DNA of 39,044 nucleotides, from the NCBI RefSeq assembly GCF_014831675.1, contig NZ_VJXY01000057.1:1-39044 (forward strand), written 5' to 3'. This DNA is from Komarekiella delphini-convector SJRDD-AB1 (GTDB lineage Bacteria > Cyanobacteriota > Cyanobacteriia > Cyanobacteriales > Nostocaceae). Positions 31,765-39,044 of the stretch are shown piece by piece. How positions within the stretch are numbered: the stretch's first letter is position 1; each line of letters begins with the position of its first letter. The notes under the pieces were generated by a model that saw only the letters and a program-made list of their open reading frames with translations, ran no database searches and was not told the DNA's origin. The translations under genes and the position numbers were made by a program.

Positions 31765-32463
31765 GTGACTTCGACATCTGGAGATAATCCGAATATCAGT
31801 CAAAGTGAAGCTAGTGAAACCGAGCGCTGGGCATCTCTTATAGGCGGTGGGGCGCTGGTGTTAATGGGTTTAAGACAAGGCTCTTTACGGGGAGCGCTGA
31901 CAGCTCTTGCTGGTGGGGGTTTGATTTATCAAGGTGCAACCAAACAAAGCACAATTCAGCAAGCACAAGAAGCAATGGGAGTAAACCAACCTATTAAAGT
32001 TGAAAAGACGGTAACAATCAATAAACCAGCAGATGAACTGTACCGCTTTTGGCACAACTTTGAGAATCTGCCCACATTTATGAAGCATCTCAAATCTGTG
32101 AAAGTTTATAACGAAAAACGTTCACACTGGATTGCTAACGCACCCTTGGGTAACAGTGTGGAATGGGATGCAGACATTCTGGAAGACCGGGAAAATGAAT
32201 TTATTTCTTGGGCTTCTGTAGAAGGTGCAGATGTGGATAATTCTGGTTTTGTTCGCTTCCAAAAAGCATCAGGCGATCGCGGCACGGAAGTCAAGGTTGT
32301 CTTAGAGTATAATCCACCGGGTGGAGCGCTAGCATCTGTTGTTGCTAAACTTTTTGGTGAAGAACCAGAACAGCAAATTGGTGATGAATTACGTCGCTTC
32401 AAAATGTTAATGGAAGCAGGCGAAATCGCTACCACCGAAGGACAACCCTCTGGACATCAGTAG
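31765..32463 (+). CDS. SRPBCC (polyketide-cyclase-like) protein with N-terminal membrane segment
   Basis: 232 residues. The GTG at 31765 is chosen because GGGAG lies 8 bases upstream; the TTG at 31750 is less convincing. Residues 25-60 form a glycine-rich hydrophobic hairpin (ERWASLIGGGALVLMGLRQGSLRGALTALAGGGLIYQGAT) like DUF2892. Residues 75-215 are a START/SRPBCC fold: VEKTVTINKPADELYRFWHNFENLPTFMKHLKSVKV, WDADILEDRENEFISW, FVRFQKASGDRGTEVKVVLEYNPPGG, and a C-terminal amphipathic helix. Such proteins are stress-associated membrane proteins (COG5637-like) in cyanobacteria. The ligand is unknown. Confidence 0.83.
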   Translation: MTSTSGDNPNISQSEASETERWASLIGGGALVLMGLRQGSLRGALTALAGGGLIYQGATKQSTIQQAQEAMGVNQPIKVEKTVTINKPADELYRFWHNFENLPTFMKHLKSVKVYNEKRSHWIANAPLGNSVEWDADILEDRENEFISWASVEGADVDNSGFVRFQKASGDRGTEVKVVLEYNPPGGALASVVAKLFGEEPEQQIGDELRRFKMLMEAGEIATTEGQPSGHQ

Positions 32464-32642
32464 TGCTTTGTCCTTCGTTTGTCATTTGGATAAAGCGAAT
32501 GACAAATCAAATCAAGATTTTTCAACATCAAAAAACAGCCGCATCAAAGTTGTGTTGAAACCACGAAATGGATAAGAGGTTAGTTGTGAGCATTTACTAC
32601 TAGCTAATTACCAGGGTACATGTGATAAATCGGAGAGTTTTA

Positions 32643-33029
32643 ATGAATCAAGTAAGTTCTTTGCTAAAAAACCTGCGTCAAATTCTGACAGTTTTTCTTG
32701 TGGCAATTACATTTTTTGCAGTCCAGGCTTTTGGCTATAGCACTACACTGCAAGCACATGCTGCTAACACTGTGACAACTCCAGAAGGTACTTATTACAA
32801 AGGAGTACCTGACAGTGATGTAAACGACCTGACCAACAAAGCAAATCGGGCAGCTGACAGAACTGGAAAAAGTGCAAAAAGCGCTGTTGATAATATTCGA
32901 GAAAAGCTCAACCTTGATGAGCCACTACCTCGAAGCACCAAAAACTTTTTACAGTCAACTAAAGAAAAAGCAGAGGATACTATTAAGCCAATAACTGGAA
33001 ATAATGAGGGATATTACCAAGAGAAATAA
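32643..33029 (+). CDS. Small exported LEA-like stress protein
   Basis: 128 residues from the ATG at 32643 (MNQVSSLLKNL), with CGGAGAGTTTTA before it; the frame extends 7 residues upstream. A signal peptide (ILTVFLVAITFFAVQAFGYS..., cleavage probably after A-H-A) is followed by a hydrophilic, Lys/Asp/Ala-rich helical stretch (NKANRAADRTGKSAKSAVDNIREKLN, STKEKAEDTIKPI) reminiscent of LEA-like or low-temperature-induced proteins. The family was not identified more precisely. It is flanked by stress-type genes on the same strand. Confidence 0.68.
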   Translation: MNQVSSLLKNLRQILTVFLVAITFFAVQAFGYSTTLQAHAANTVTTPEGTYYKGVPDSDVNDLTNKANRAADRTGKSAKSAVDNIREKLNLDEPLPRSTKNFLQSTKEKAEDTIKPITGNNEGYYQEK

Positions 33030-33144
33030 TCCCACATACTAAGGATGGAGTAACAGGGGAGTCTATTGAATATTCAAGGTTGAGCATAACTCTTGAGTAT
33101 TCTTGACTCCCCCTTCCTTCATAATTGACCGAGAATTTAATTAG

Positions 33145-33215
33145 GTAAAGCCTGCGGCATAGCTACGCTGAGAGCGCAGCAGGGCGTAGCCCCAGAGTGA
33201 ATTACAAATTAACGT
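33145..33215. repeat. GC-rich intergenic repeat upstream of the alcohol dehydrogenase gene
   Basis: CTGCGGCATAGCTACGCTG and GAGCGCAGCAGGGCGTAGCC form a partly palindromic block; GAATTACAAATTAACG follows. Same family as 6410-6446 and 17453-17475. Confidence 0.55.
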
Positions 33216-33233
33216 GACTAAGGAATAATAATC

Positions 33234-34403
33234 ATGAAAGCAGTTTGCTGGCATGGATCTAACGATGTACGGGTTGAAACAGTTCCAGATCCAAAAATTA
33301 TCAACCCACGTGATGCCATTGTTAAAATTACTTCTACAGCAATTTGCGGCTCGGATTTGCATATTTATAACGGCTATATCCCCACAATGGAGAAGGGCGA
33401 TATTCTTGGCCATGAATTCATGGGGGAGGTCGTTGAAGTTGGGAGTGCAGTCAAAAATGTGAACATAGGCGATCGCGTCGTTGTTCCCTTTACAATATCC
33501 TGTGGCAGCTGCTTTTTTTGCAATCGGGATTTATGGTCACTGTGCGACAACTCTAACCCCAATGCTTGGATGGTAGAAAAGCAAATGGGCTATTCACCAT
33601 CAGGTCTATTTGGCTACTCTCATTTATTCGGCGGTTACGCTGGTGGTCAAGCAGAGTATGCACGAGTGCCCTTTGCAGATGTCGGCTTGTTCAAAATCCC
33701 TGATGGTTTAACGGATGAGCAAGTACTATTTTTAACCGATATTTTCCCAACCGGCTATATGGCAGCCGAGAACTGCAACATCCAACCCGGTGATATAGTC
33801 GCGGTTTGGGGCTGTGGCCCAGTTGGGCAATTCGCCATCAAAAGTGCATATCTGCTAGGTGCAGAACGCGTTATCGCTTTTGACCGCGTTCCCGAACGCT
33901 TGCAAATGGCTAAAGAATACGGCAAAGCTGAAGTTCTCAACTACGAAGAAGTAGATGTTGGCGAAGCACTCAAAGAAATGACCGGCGGTCGTGGCCCTGA
34001 TGCGTGCATTGATGCAGTGGGAATGGAGGCACACGGCACAGATTTTATGGCATTGTACGACCAAGTAAAGCAAGCAGTGCGTCTAGAAACAGACCGCCCC
34101 ACGGCATTACGACAAGTAATTGTATCTTGTAGGAAAGGTGGTCACGTATCAATTCCAGGTGTATATGGTGGTTTTGTAGACAAAGTGCCAATGGGTGCGG
34201 CGATGAACAAGGGATTAACCATGAAAATGGGACAAACTCATGTCCACAAATATTTACGACCCTTACTAGAACACATCCAAAACGGTGAAATAGATCCAAC
34301 CTTCATCATTACTCACACATTACCTCTAGAACAAGCGCCTCACGGGTACGAAATTTTTAAGCACAAAAAAGATAACTGCATCAAAGTTGTACTCAAACCA
34401 TAA
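33234..34403 (+). CDS. Zinc-dependent alcohol dehydrogenase (MDR family, formaldehyde-dehydrogenase-like)
   Basis: 389 residues. Medium-chain dehydrogenase/reductase that oxidises an alcohol, or a formaldehyde adduct, with NAD(P)+. Catalytic zinc ligands C38 ([10 protein letters not shown]), H60 and E61 (GHEFMGEV); structural zinc C90, C93, C96, C104 ([15 protein letters not shown]). Rossmann motif [15 protein letters not shown]. The length and the insert [19 protein letters not shown] match the glutathione-independent formaldehyde-dehydrogenase branch rather than simple ADHs. The ATG is preceded by AAGGAATAATAATC. It is flanked by other stress-cluster genes on the same strand. The substrate remains an inference. 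Confidence 0.88.
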   Translation: MKAVCWHGSNDVRVETVPDPKIINPRDAIVKITSTAICGSDLHIYNGYIPTMEKGDILGHEFMGEVVEVGSAVKNVNIGDRVVVPFTISCGSCFFCNRDLWSLCDNSNPNAWMVEKQMGYSPSGLFGYSHLFGGYAGGQAEYARVPFADVGLFKIPDGLTDEQVLFLTDIFPTGYMAAENCNIQPGDIVAVWGCGPVGQFAIKSAYLLGAERVIAFDRVPERLQMAKEYGKAEVLNYEEVDVGEALKEMTGGRGPDACIDAVGMEAHGTDFMALYDQVKQAVRLETDRPTALRQVIVSCRKGGHVSIPGVYGGFVDKVPMGAAMNKGLTMKMGQTHVHKYLRPLLEHIQNGEIDPTFIITHTLPLEQAPHGYEIFKHKKDNCIKVVLKP

Positions 34404-34576
34404 ATTCTTATTTCTTCTCTGCGTTCGCGTAGCGTGTCGTAGACAGACGCTCCACGAATGTGTCCTTTGCGGTTGTTTTTTCATGATTTTGCGTAAGTTC
34501 TGAAAATAAGTCAGCAAACCACGATAAAGCATTCCCAGACTGATGGGAACGATAAACTCCTTACTCTAACCATTCC
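34404..34576. repeat. Short repeat block upstream of the Gfo/Idh/MocA gene
   Basis: GCGTTCGCGTAGCGTGTCGTAG with ACAGACGCTCC (about 34422-34453) is an interspersed Nostocales repeat; GATTTTGCGTAAG-type AT-rich DNA follows up to the gene start. Confidence 0.45.
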
Positions 34577-35761
34577 ATGTTTGACTCTCTCAAATCCGAG
34601 CTTACGCGCCGGACTCTGTTGTACAAAGCAGGTTTTGGATTAATAACTGTCAGCACCTTTGGTACGATAGGAACAATTTTAAAACCGACTCGTACCTTAG
34701 CTCAAGCAGGGCCAGCACCTACAAAAGAACCATCTCTACCTCCCGAAAAAAAGTTAGGATGGGCGGTTGTTGGTTTGGGAAAATTTGCTACAGAACAGAT
34801 TATGCCGTCCTTTGGCGAATGTAAGCGTTCAAAGTTGGTAGCGTTAGTAAGTGGCGATCGCACCAAAGCCGAGCGTTTAGCCCAGCAATACGGTGTTAAC
34901 CAAAAAAACATTTACAACTACCAAAACTATGACACCATCCGCGATAACCCAGAGGTAGATGTTATTTATATCATTTTGCCCAACGGGTTACATGCAGAAT
35001 ACAGCATTCGCGGAGCGCAAGCTGGCAAGCACATCATGTGTGAAAAGCCAATGGCGAACACTGTAGAAGAATGCCAAGCGATGATTGCAGCTGCCAAAAA
35101 AAGCGATCGCAAGTTAATGATCGCTTACCGTGCTCAGTATGAACCATACAACCTCGCCGCGATCGAATTGGCACAAAGCGGCAAACTCGGCAAATTGAAA
35201 GCCATAACCTCTGACCACGGGCGCAACCTCGATCCTAAAGACCCAGCAGATCGCTGGCGTGCCAACAAAAAACTAGCTGGCGGCGGTTCCCTTTATGATA
35301 TTGGGATTTACAGCTTGCAAGCGGCGCGGTACATCACAGGCGAAGAACCACAAGAAATTAGCGCCATGAGCTACAGCACCCCTGGCGACCCCAGGTTTCG
35401 GGAAGTAGAGGAAAATGTCAACTTTGTTTTGCGTTTCCCGAGTGGTGTCCTAGCTAACTGCACCTCCAGTTACGGCTACTCAGATACCAAGCGCCTCCAA
35501 GTTTTCGGCTCTGACGCAGTTTTAGAGTTAGACCCGGCGACCGACTACTACCAACATCGGCTGATAATCAAGCGAAAGAATAGTAACGAAGAACAAAATA
35601 TTCAGGAAAAAAACCAATTCGCCCTAGAGATGGATCATTTATCCGAGTCCATCATGGCAAACAAACAGCCCAAAACTCCTGGCGAGGAAGGTTTGCAAGA
35701 TGTCAGATTGATGCAGCTAATTTATGAAGCAGCTCGCACTGGCAAAACAATCAAAGTTTAG
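34577..35761 (+). CDS. Tat-exported Gfo/Idh/MocA oxidoreductase (glucose-fructose-oxidoreductase-like)
   Basis: 394 residues. The N-terminus has a twin-arginine signal (LTRRTLLYKAGFGLITVSTFGTIG; R11-R12), with likely cleavage near A-Q-A at about 44, so it probably folds with its nicotinamide cofactor in the cytosol and is exported. Rossmann segment WAVVGLGKFATEQIMPSF; the family's E-K-P motif at 156-158 in IMCEKPMANTVEEC; C-terminal domain with AGGGSLYDIGIYSLQAARYITGEEPQEI. Overall it resembles periplasmic glucose-fructose oxidoreductase, which makes gluconolactone and sorbitol. A role in osmoprotection is an inference. It is 65 bases upstream of the cupin gene. Confidence 0.86.
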   Translation: MFDSLKSELTRRTLLYKAGFGLITVSTFGTIGTILKPTRTLAQAGPAPTKEPSLPPEKKLGWAVVGLGKFATEQIMPSFGECKRSKLVALVSGDRTKAERLAQQYGVNQKNIYNYQNYDTIRDNPEVDVIYIILPNGLHAEYSIRGAQAGKHIMCEKPMANTVEECQAMIAAAKKSDRKLMIAYRAQYEPYNLAAIELAQSGKLGKLKAITSDHGRNLDPKDPADRWRANKKLAGGGSLYDIGIYSLQAARYITGEEPQEISAMSYSTPGDPRFREVEENVNFVLRFPSGVLANCTSSYGYSDTKRLQVFGSDAVLELDPATDYYQHRLIIKRKNSNEEQNIQEKNQFALEMDHLSESIMANKQPKTPGEEGLQDVRLMQLIYEAARTGKTIKV

Positions 35762-35773
35762 ATAAACCATTGT

Positions 35774-35798
35774 AGAGACGTTGCATTGCAACGTCTCT
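35774..35798. repeat. Palindromic repeat between the oxidoreductase and cupin genes
   Basis: AGAGACGTTGCA and its complement TGCAACGTCTCT, separated by one T. A common Nostocales interspersed palindrome; could act as a weak attenuator. Confidence 0.6.
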
Positions 35799-35826
35799 CA
35801 TACCCAAGTCAAAAAGGTAAAAAATT

Positions 35827-36168
35827 ATGTCTGATAAAACCGTTATCAAAGTAGACTCTACCCATTCCCCTAAAGGTAAACTTGGTCAGAAGTATCTTGC
35901 TTCAGGTAAATCTCTTGCTATGCGTCTTTGGGAAGACGAGCAACCAAGTGAAGCCAAAGAACCAACCGCGCGAGAATATGAAACTGTGGGTTATGTAATT
36001 AATGGACGTGCAGAGTTGCATATTGAAGGGCAAACGATTTTACTAGAACCTGGGAGTTCCTGGGTAGTACCAAAAGGAGCATCGCACACATACAAAATTT
36101 TGGAACCATTCACCGCAGTTGAGGCAACTAGTCCACCTGCTCAAGTCCACGGGCGAGATGAAAGCTGA
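35827..36168 (+). CDS. Cupin-domain protein
   Basis: 113 residues. A single small beta-barrel: REYETVGYVINGRAELHIEGQTILLEPGSSWVVPKGASHTYKILEPFTAVEATSPP fits cupin motif 1 (G-x5-...-G-x-A/E) and motif 2 (P-G-x-x-x-x-x-P-x-G-x-x-H). Motif 1 lacks the usual HxH, so only the motif-2 His and nearby Glu remain as possible metal ligands. The substrate is unknown. AAAGGTAAAAAATT precedes the ATG. It follows the Gfo/Idh/MocA gene and may be co-transcribed with it. Confidence 0.82.
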   Translation: MSDKTVIKVDSTHSPKGKLGQKYLASGKSLAMRLWEDEQPSEAKEPTAREYETVGYVINGRAELHIEGQTILLEPGSSWVVPKGASHTYKILEPFTAVEATSPPAQVHGRDES

Positions 36169-36705
36169 TTTGTAGTTGTCTGAAATCTTCAGGAACGAGA
36201 AAGCTGATAGTAGGGTGGGCATTATAATGCCCACCCTACAAGCTACTCTTTGAGTTGTCCGTACCTGACGACGAAGCAAATTCACAGTTACTAGACTAGT
36301 AGTCTGCCAAGGAAACTTTGCATGGTGATAGGCTGAGGAAGCTGGAGAGGCTGGGGGAGAAAAAGCATTATTGAAAAAGAATTCTTTCTCCCCCTGCTCC
36401 CCCTGCTGCACCTCTCCCCCTGCTTTGCCTACACGGCAAAATTGGGTTGGTGAACTACTAGAGCCTGGTTATATTCTTAAAAGAAAGTAAAGCCTTCTGA
36501 AATCCATTCCCAGACAGAACTAGAAACAAATAAATCTCAGTCAAAATACTTATTTAAAAGTATTTTTTTTATCTGACTAGAGGCTGATGAAGATAAAACA
36601 TTTGGTTAGTTTCCTAGATAAGTAAAGGCAACACAAATATCAGATAAAAGTTTGGCAACAGTTTGATTTTGTGTCAGCGCTATCTGCCATTAACGAGGAA
36701 TTCAA
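36169..36705. other. Intergenic region with several repeats
   Basis: Contains a 30-base palindrome at 36210-36239 with 13-bp arms (GTAGGGTGGGCAT) and a TATA loop, a GGGGGAGAAA/TTTCTCCCCC inverted pair (36353-36394), and CTCCCCCTG units at 36388-36422. AT-rich DNA upstream of the catalase gene follows. No gene was seen. Confidence 0.6.
36388..36422 (-). repeat. CTCCCCCTG repeat (inverted CAGGGGGAG family)
   Basis: Three CTCCCCCTG units, two adjacent and one after a short spacer. It is the same unit as at 16278-16317 and inside phnI, in the opposite orientation. Confidence 0.7.
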
Positions 36706-37623
36706 ATGTTTTATCACAATAAAAGACTACAGTATTTTACGCCACCTGAAAAGCCAGATCCAGTCTACGCAAAGAAAATGCAAGAACTCATCGGCGGCAG
36801 CTTTGGTGAAATGACCGTGATGATGCAATATCTGTTTCAGGGCTGGAACTGTCGAGGCCCTGCCAAGTACCGCGATATGTTGCTCGACATTGGTACTGAG
36901 GAAATAGGTCACGTCGAAATGCTAGCCACGATGATCGCCCATCTGCTGGATAAAGCACCGATCAAAGATCAAGAAGACGGTGCAAAAGATGCGGTTGTGG
37001 GTGCGGTGATGGGCGGTAGTAACCCACGGGATGTAATTATGGCAGCAGCTATGAACCCGCAACACGCCATTGTTTCCGGTTTGGGTGCAATGCCAGCCGA
37101 TAGCGTTGGGTTCCCGTGGAACGGTCGTTTCATCGTCGCTAGTGGTAATCTCTTGGCAGACTTTCGTTCTAATCTTCATGCTGAATCTCAAGGTCTGATG
37201 CAGGCTGTACGGTTGTATGAAATGACAGACGATCCAGGAGTGAAAGACCACCTCAGTTTTATGATCGCCCGCGACACTATGCATCAAAACCAGTGGCTAG
37301 CGGCGATTGAAGACCTGAAAAGTGAAGGGTTTGAGGACGTAGTTGTTCCCAGTGTTGCACACGAATATGGGAAGAACGAGTTTGCCTATCAGTTCTGGAA
37401 TAATTCCGAGGGTGAGGAAAGTGCCCAAGGGCGCTGGGCAAAAGGCCCTTCAATGGATGGTAAAGGTGAATTCCAGTATGTTGCAAATCCCCAACCACTG
37501 GGGCCAGAACCGAATCCACCCCAGCCCGATCCCCGTCTGCATGGTACGCCGAAAGACCCACAGGCACAAGGTAACGGCTCTAGTGCACCAACTGTGATTC
37601 AGCGCAAGACTATCAGCAGCTAA
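36706..37623 (+). CDS. Manganese (non-heme) catalase
   Basis: 305 residues. Dismutates hydrogen peroxide with a dimanganese centre in the cytosol. Expected ligands are in place: E35 (GSFGEMTVMMQYLF), E66 and H69 (IGTEEIGHVEML), E160 (NLHAESQG) and H193 (RDTMHQNQWL). The C-terminal tail is proline-rich (PNPPQPDPRLHG). The length fits the family. The ATG is preceded by AACGAGGAATTCAA. Anabaena has two such catalases; which orthologue this is cannot be told. It ends the co-oriented stress cluster; a strong hairpin follows the stop. Confidence 0.93.
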   Translation: MFYHNKRLQYFTPPEKPDPVYAKKMQELIGGSFGEMTVMMQYLFQGWNCRGPAKYRDMLLDIGTEEIGHVEMLATMIAHLLDKAPIKDQEDGAKDAVVGAVMGGSNPRDVIMAAAMNPQHAIVSGLGAMPADSVGFPWNGRFIVASGNLLADFRSNLHAESQGLMQAVRLYEMTDDPGVKDHLSFMIARDTMHQNQWLAAIEDLKSEGFEDVVVPSVAHEYGKNEFAYQFWNNSEGEESAQGRWAKGPSMDGKGEFQYVANPQPLGPEPNPPQPDPRLHGTPKDPQAQGNGSSAPTVIQRKTISS

Positions 37624-37630
37624 ACAACAA

Positions 37631-37661
37631 GATACCCGACTTCTTAGAGAAGTCGGGTATC
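37631..37661. terminator. Strong hairpin after the catalase gene
   Basis: A 14-bp perfect stem (GATACCCGACTTCT and its complement) with a TAG loop, 7 bases after the stop codon. No T-run follows, and the sequence is also a common Nostocales repeat, so termination is possible but not proven. Confidence 0.55.
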
Positions 37662-37752
37662 TGAGTCTAAGAAGTAGGTAGGCGTAAGTTGGTAGAATTA
37701 GGCGGTAATTAAGAATACTAGGAATTTTCTTACAAGATTCCCCTAATTCTCT

Positions 37753-38917
37753 ATGACTAATCAACTATTAATAGCAGTTACTTTCATTAGTTTTCTTGCC
37801 TTAATTATCTTCGTAGGAATTTACTCTGCAAGCCATAAGCAAAACACAACTGCTGATTACTTACTGGCGAGTCGAGGGGTACATCCCTGGTTAACAGCAC
37901 TATCAGCCATGTCAACAGGTCAGAGTGGCTTATTATTTTTGGGTCAAGTTGGTTTTGCCTACAAGATCGGAATCTCTGCTATTTGGTTAGTTATTGGTTG
38001 GGCAATTGGAGACTATATTGCTTGGTGGTTTTTTTTCAAGCGGTTAAGACAAATTTCTGAGGAAAAATCATCTGATACTGTCTCTGCTTTTTTAGCTCAA
38101 AATACTTCAGGCGATCGCTGGATTTCTATTGTCTCAGCTATCATTATTATTGCTTTTCTTGGTTCTTATGCTGCATCACAACTTGTCGCCGGCAGTAAAG
38201 CACTTAATGTAGTGTTCGGTTGGGACTACTACTGGGGAATTGTGCTTGGCGCGATCATGGTCGTCATTTACTGTTTTTCTGGAGGCGTCCGTGCTGAAAT
38301 CTGGACAGATGCAGTACAAGGGATCATCATGATTGGTTCGTTGCTGCTGCTGTTGATTGTTGCAGTTGTCAACTCTGGGGGATTAGGAGAAATTTGGACA
38401 AAACTGGCAGCTATTGATGCACAACTAGTTAATTTGAGTCCGACAAATCTCCCTCTAGGCTTTTTGCCCTTTTTATTTGGTTGGATAGTCGCTGGGTTTG
38501 GTGTAGTCGGTCAACCTCACATATTGACACGGGCAATGGCGATTGACTCGGCTGAAAATGTAAATCATGCTCTCAATATCAAAACTACTTGTGGTCTAGT
38601 TAATTCTTTTTCTGCTATTGGTATTGGCTTGACAGCACGAGTAGTTTTACCAGAATTGATGACTGGGGGCGATCCAGAGTTGGCTTTGCCCTATTTAGCA
38701 CAAGAGTTTCTACCTGCTGTCTTTGTGGGACTGATGCTAGCAGGAGTGTTTGCTGCTACGATGTCTACCGCAGATTCTCAAATTCTCTGTTGTTCAGCAG
38801 CGATCACACAAGATATTTTTCCTCAGTTTGCTAATTCTTACAAACTGGCAAAGTTAGGAACTTTGACTGTGGCAATGATAGTTTTAAGTATTGCCTTAGC
38901 AGGTGATAGTAATGTAT
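37753..38917 (+). pseudogene. Sodium:solute symporter (SSS, PutP-like), truncated by an insertion sequence
   Basis: About 388 native residues with some ten membrane segments: STGQSGLLFLGQVGFAYKIG, FSGGVRAEIWTDAVQGIIMI, GFGVVGQPHILTRAMAIDS, FVGLMLAGVFAATMSTADSQIL. This is the SSS family that couples Na+ to uptake of proline, pantothenate or sugars; motifs around GGVRAEIWTDAVQ and MSTADSQ are typical of PutP-like members. Full-length members have 480-500 residues. The reading continues to 38994, but from GDSNV on the residues are encoded by the terminus of an insertion sequence (38918). The last two or three membrane segments are missing, so the gene is probably inactive. Confidence 0.85.
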
Positions 38918-39044
38918 GGCTTTGTTGCATGAAACGGAAAAAAGATAAACTTCACTCAATAGAAGGGCGAATTAATTTTCCACTTTGTAGCTAACTGGTT
39001 TACCTAAATGAATCATGCGATTGAGCGCAGCACACTGCAAGAAT
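38918..39044 (-). mobile_element. Insertion sequence end with 3' part of a transposase gene
   Basis: The right end begins GGCTTTGTTGCATGAAAC (38918), a terminal repeat of IS5/IS903- or IS6-type form. On the minus strand a frame enters from the window edge and ends in LQCAALNRMIHLGKPVSYKVEN, stop at 38972-38974, which fits the C-terminus of a transposase. The element runs off the window. Confidence 0.72.
38972..39044 (-). CDS. Transposase, C-terminal part only
   Basis: Only about 23 codons are in the window. The end CAALNRMIHLGKPVSYKVEN resembles the tail of IS5-family transposases (conserved ...NRM...G...). Family assignment needs the rest of the gene. It is antisense to the symporter gene it interrupts. 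Confidence 0.6.
   Translation of the reverse strand, partial: FLQCAALNRMIHLGKPVSYKVEN

Overview
The window comes from a filamentous, Nostoc/Calothrix-like cyanobacterium. This rests on the very frequent GCGATCGC (HIP1) octamers, a carboxysomal-type carbonic anhydrase, a helical carotenoid protein, cyanobacterial domain families such as DUF6335, and many short palindromic or tandem repeats of the Nostocales kind. The genus is an inference; no rRNA or tRNA gene is present.

Layout. 1-4366 is a decayed flank: the end of a GGDEF protein, a PhyH-like dioxygenase, a wrecked TpsB (FhaC/ShlB-type) outer-membrane transporter gene, two small hypothetical genes, and an ABC-exporter ATPase remnant with an in-frame stop. 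4367-6332 has a beta-carbonic anhydrase and a GNAT acetyltransferase. 6522-9646 is an insertion-sequence graveyard: one ISAs1-type transposase that looks intact, an AAA+ ATPase gene cut down to its 3' end, an IS5-like wreck and an IS701-like wreck.

9743-24622 is the centrepiece, a C-P lyase (phosphonate catabolism) locus. phnCDE (importer) sits behind a candidate Pho box. Two MITE-like elements and a CPA2 cation/proton antiporter gene follow. Then phnF (GntR/UTRA repressor) is divergent from a long operon in the order phnG - phnH - GNAT (PhnO-like) - phnI - [FosA-PhnM fusion] - HD oxygenase (PhnZ-like) - phnJ - phnK - phnL - second phnM, closed by a hairpin-plus-T terminator. PhnG/H/I/J/K/L with PhnM convert alkylphosphonates through ribosyl intermediates. 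The GNAT, FosA-like and HD proteins are extra phosphonate-modifying or phosphonate-cleaving enzymes built into the same transcript. PhnN and PhnP are not seen. The FosA-PhnM fusion, whose linker is encoded by intergenic-type repeat DNA, is the most unusual feature of the window.

24637-27280 holds minus-strand genes: a DUF2809 membrane protein, a small secreted Cys-containing protein, a retropepsin-like protease and a uridine phosphorylase. 27897-37623 looks like a stress or desiccation set: helical carotenoid protein, DUF6335, DUF2267, a PfpI/DJ-1 plus ferritin-like fusion, an SRPBCC membrane protein, a small exported LEA-like protein, a zinc alcohol dehydrogenase, a Tat-type Gfo/Idh/MocA oxidoreductase, a cupin and a manganese catalase. 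The window ends in a sodium:solute symporter gene truncated by another insertion sequence at 38918.

Repeats have entered coding sequence several times (PhnI, PhnL C-terminus, FosA-PhnM linker, TpsB pseudogene). All functional assignments come from motif recognition by eye; no database search was run.
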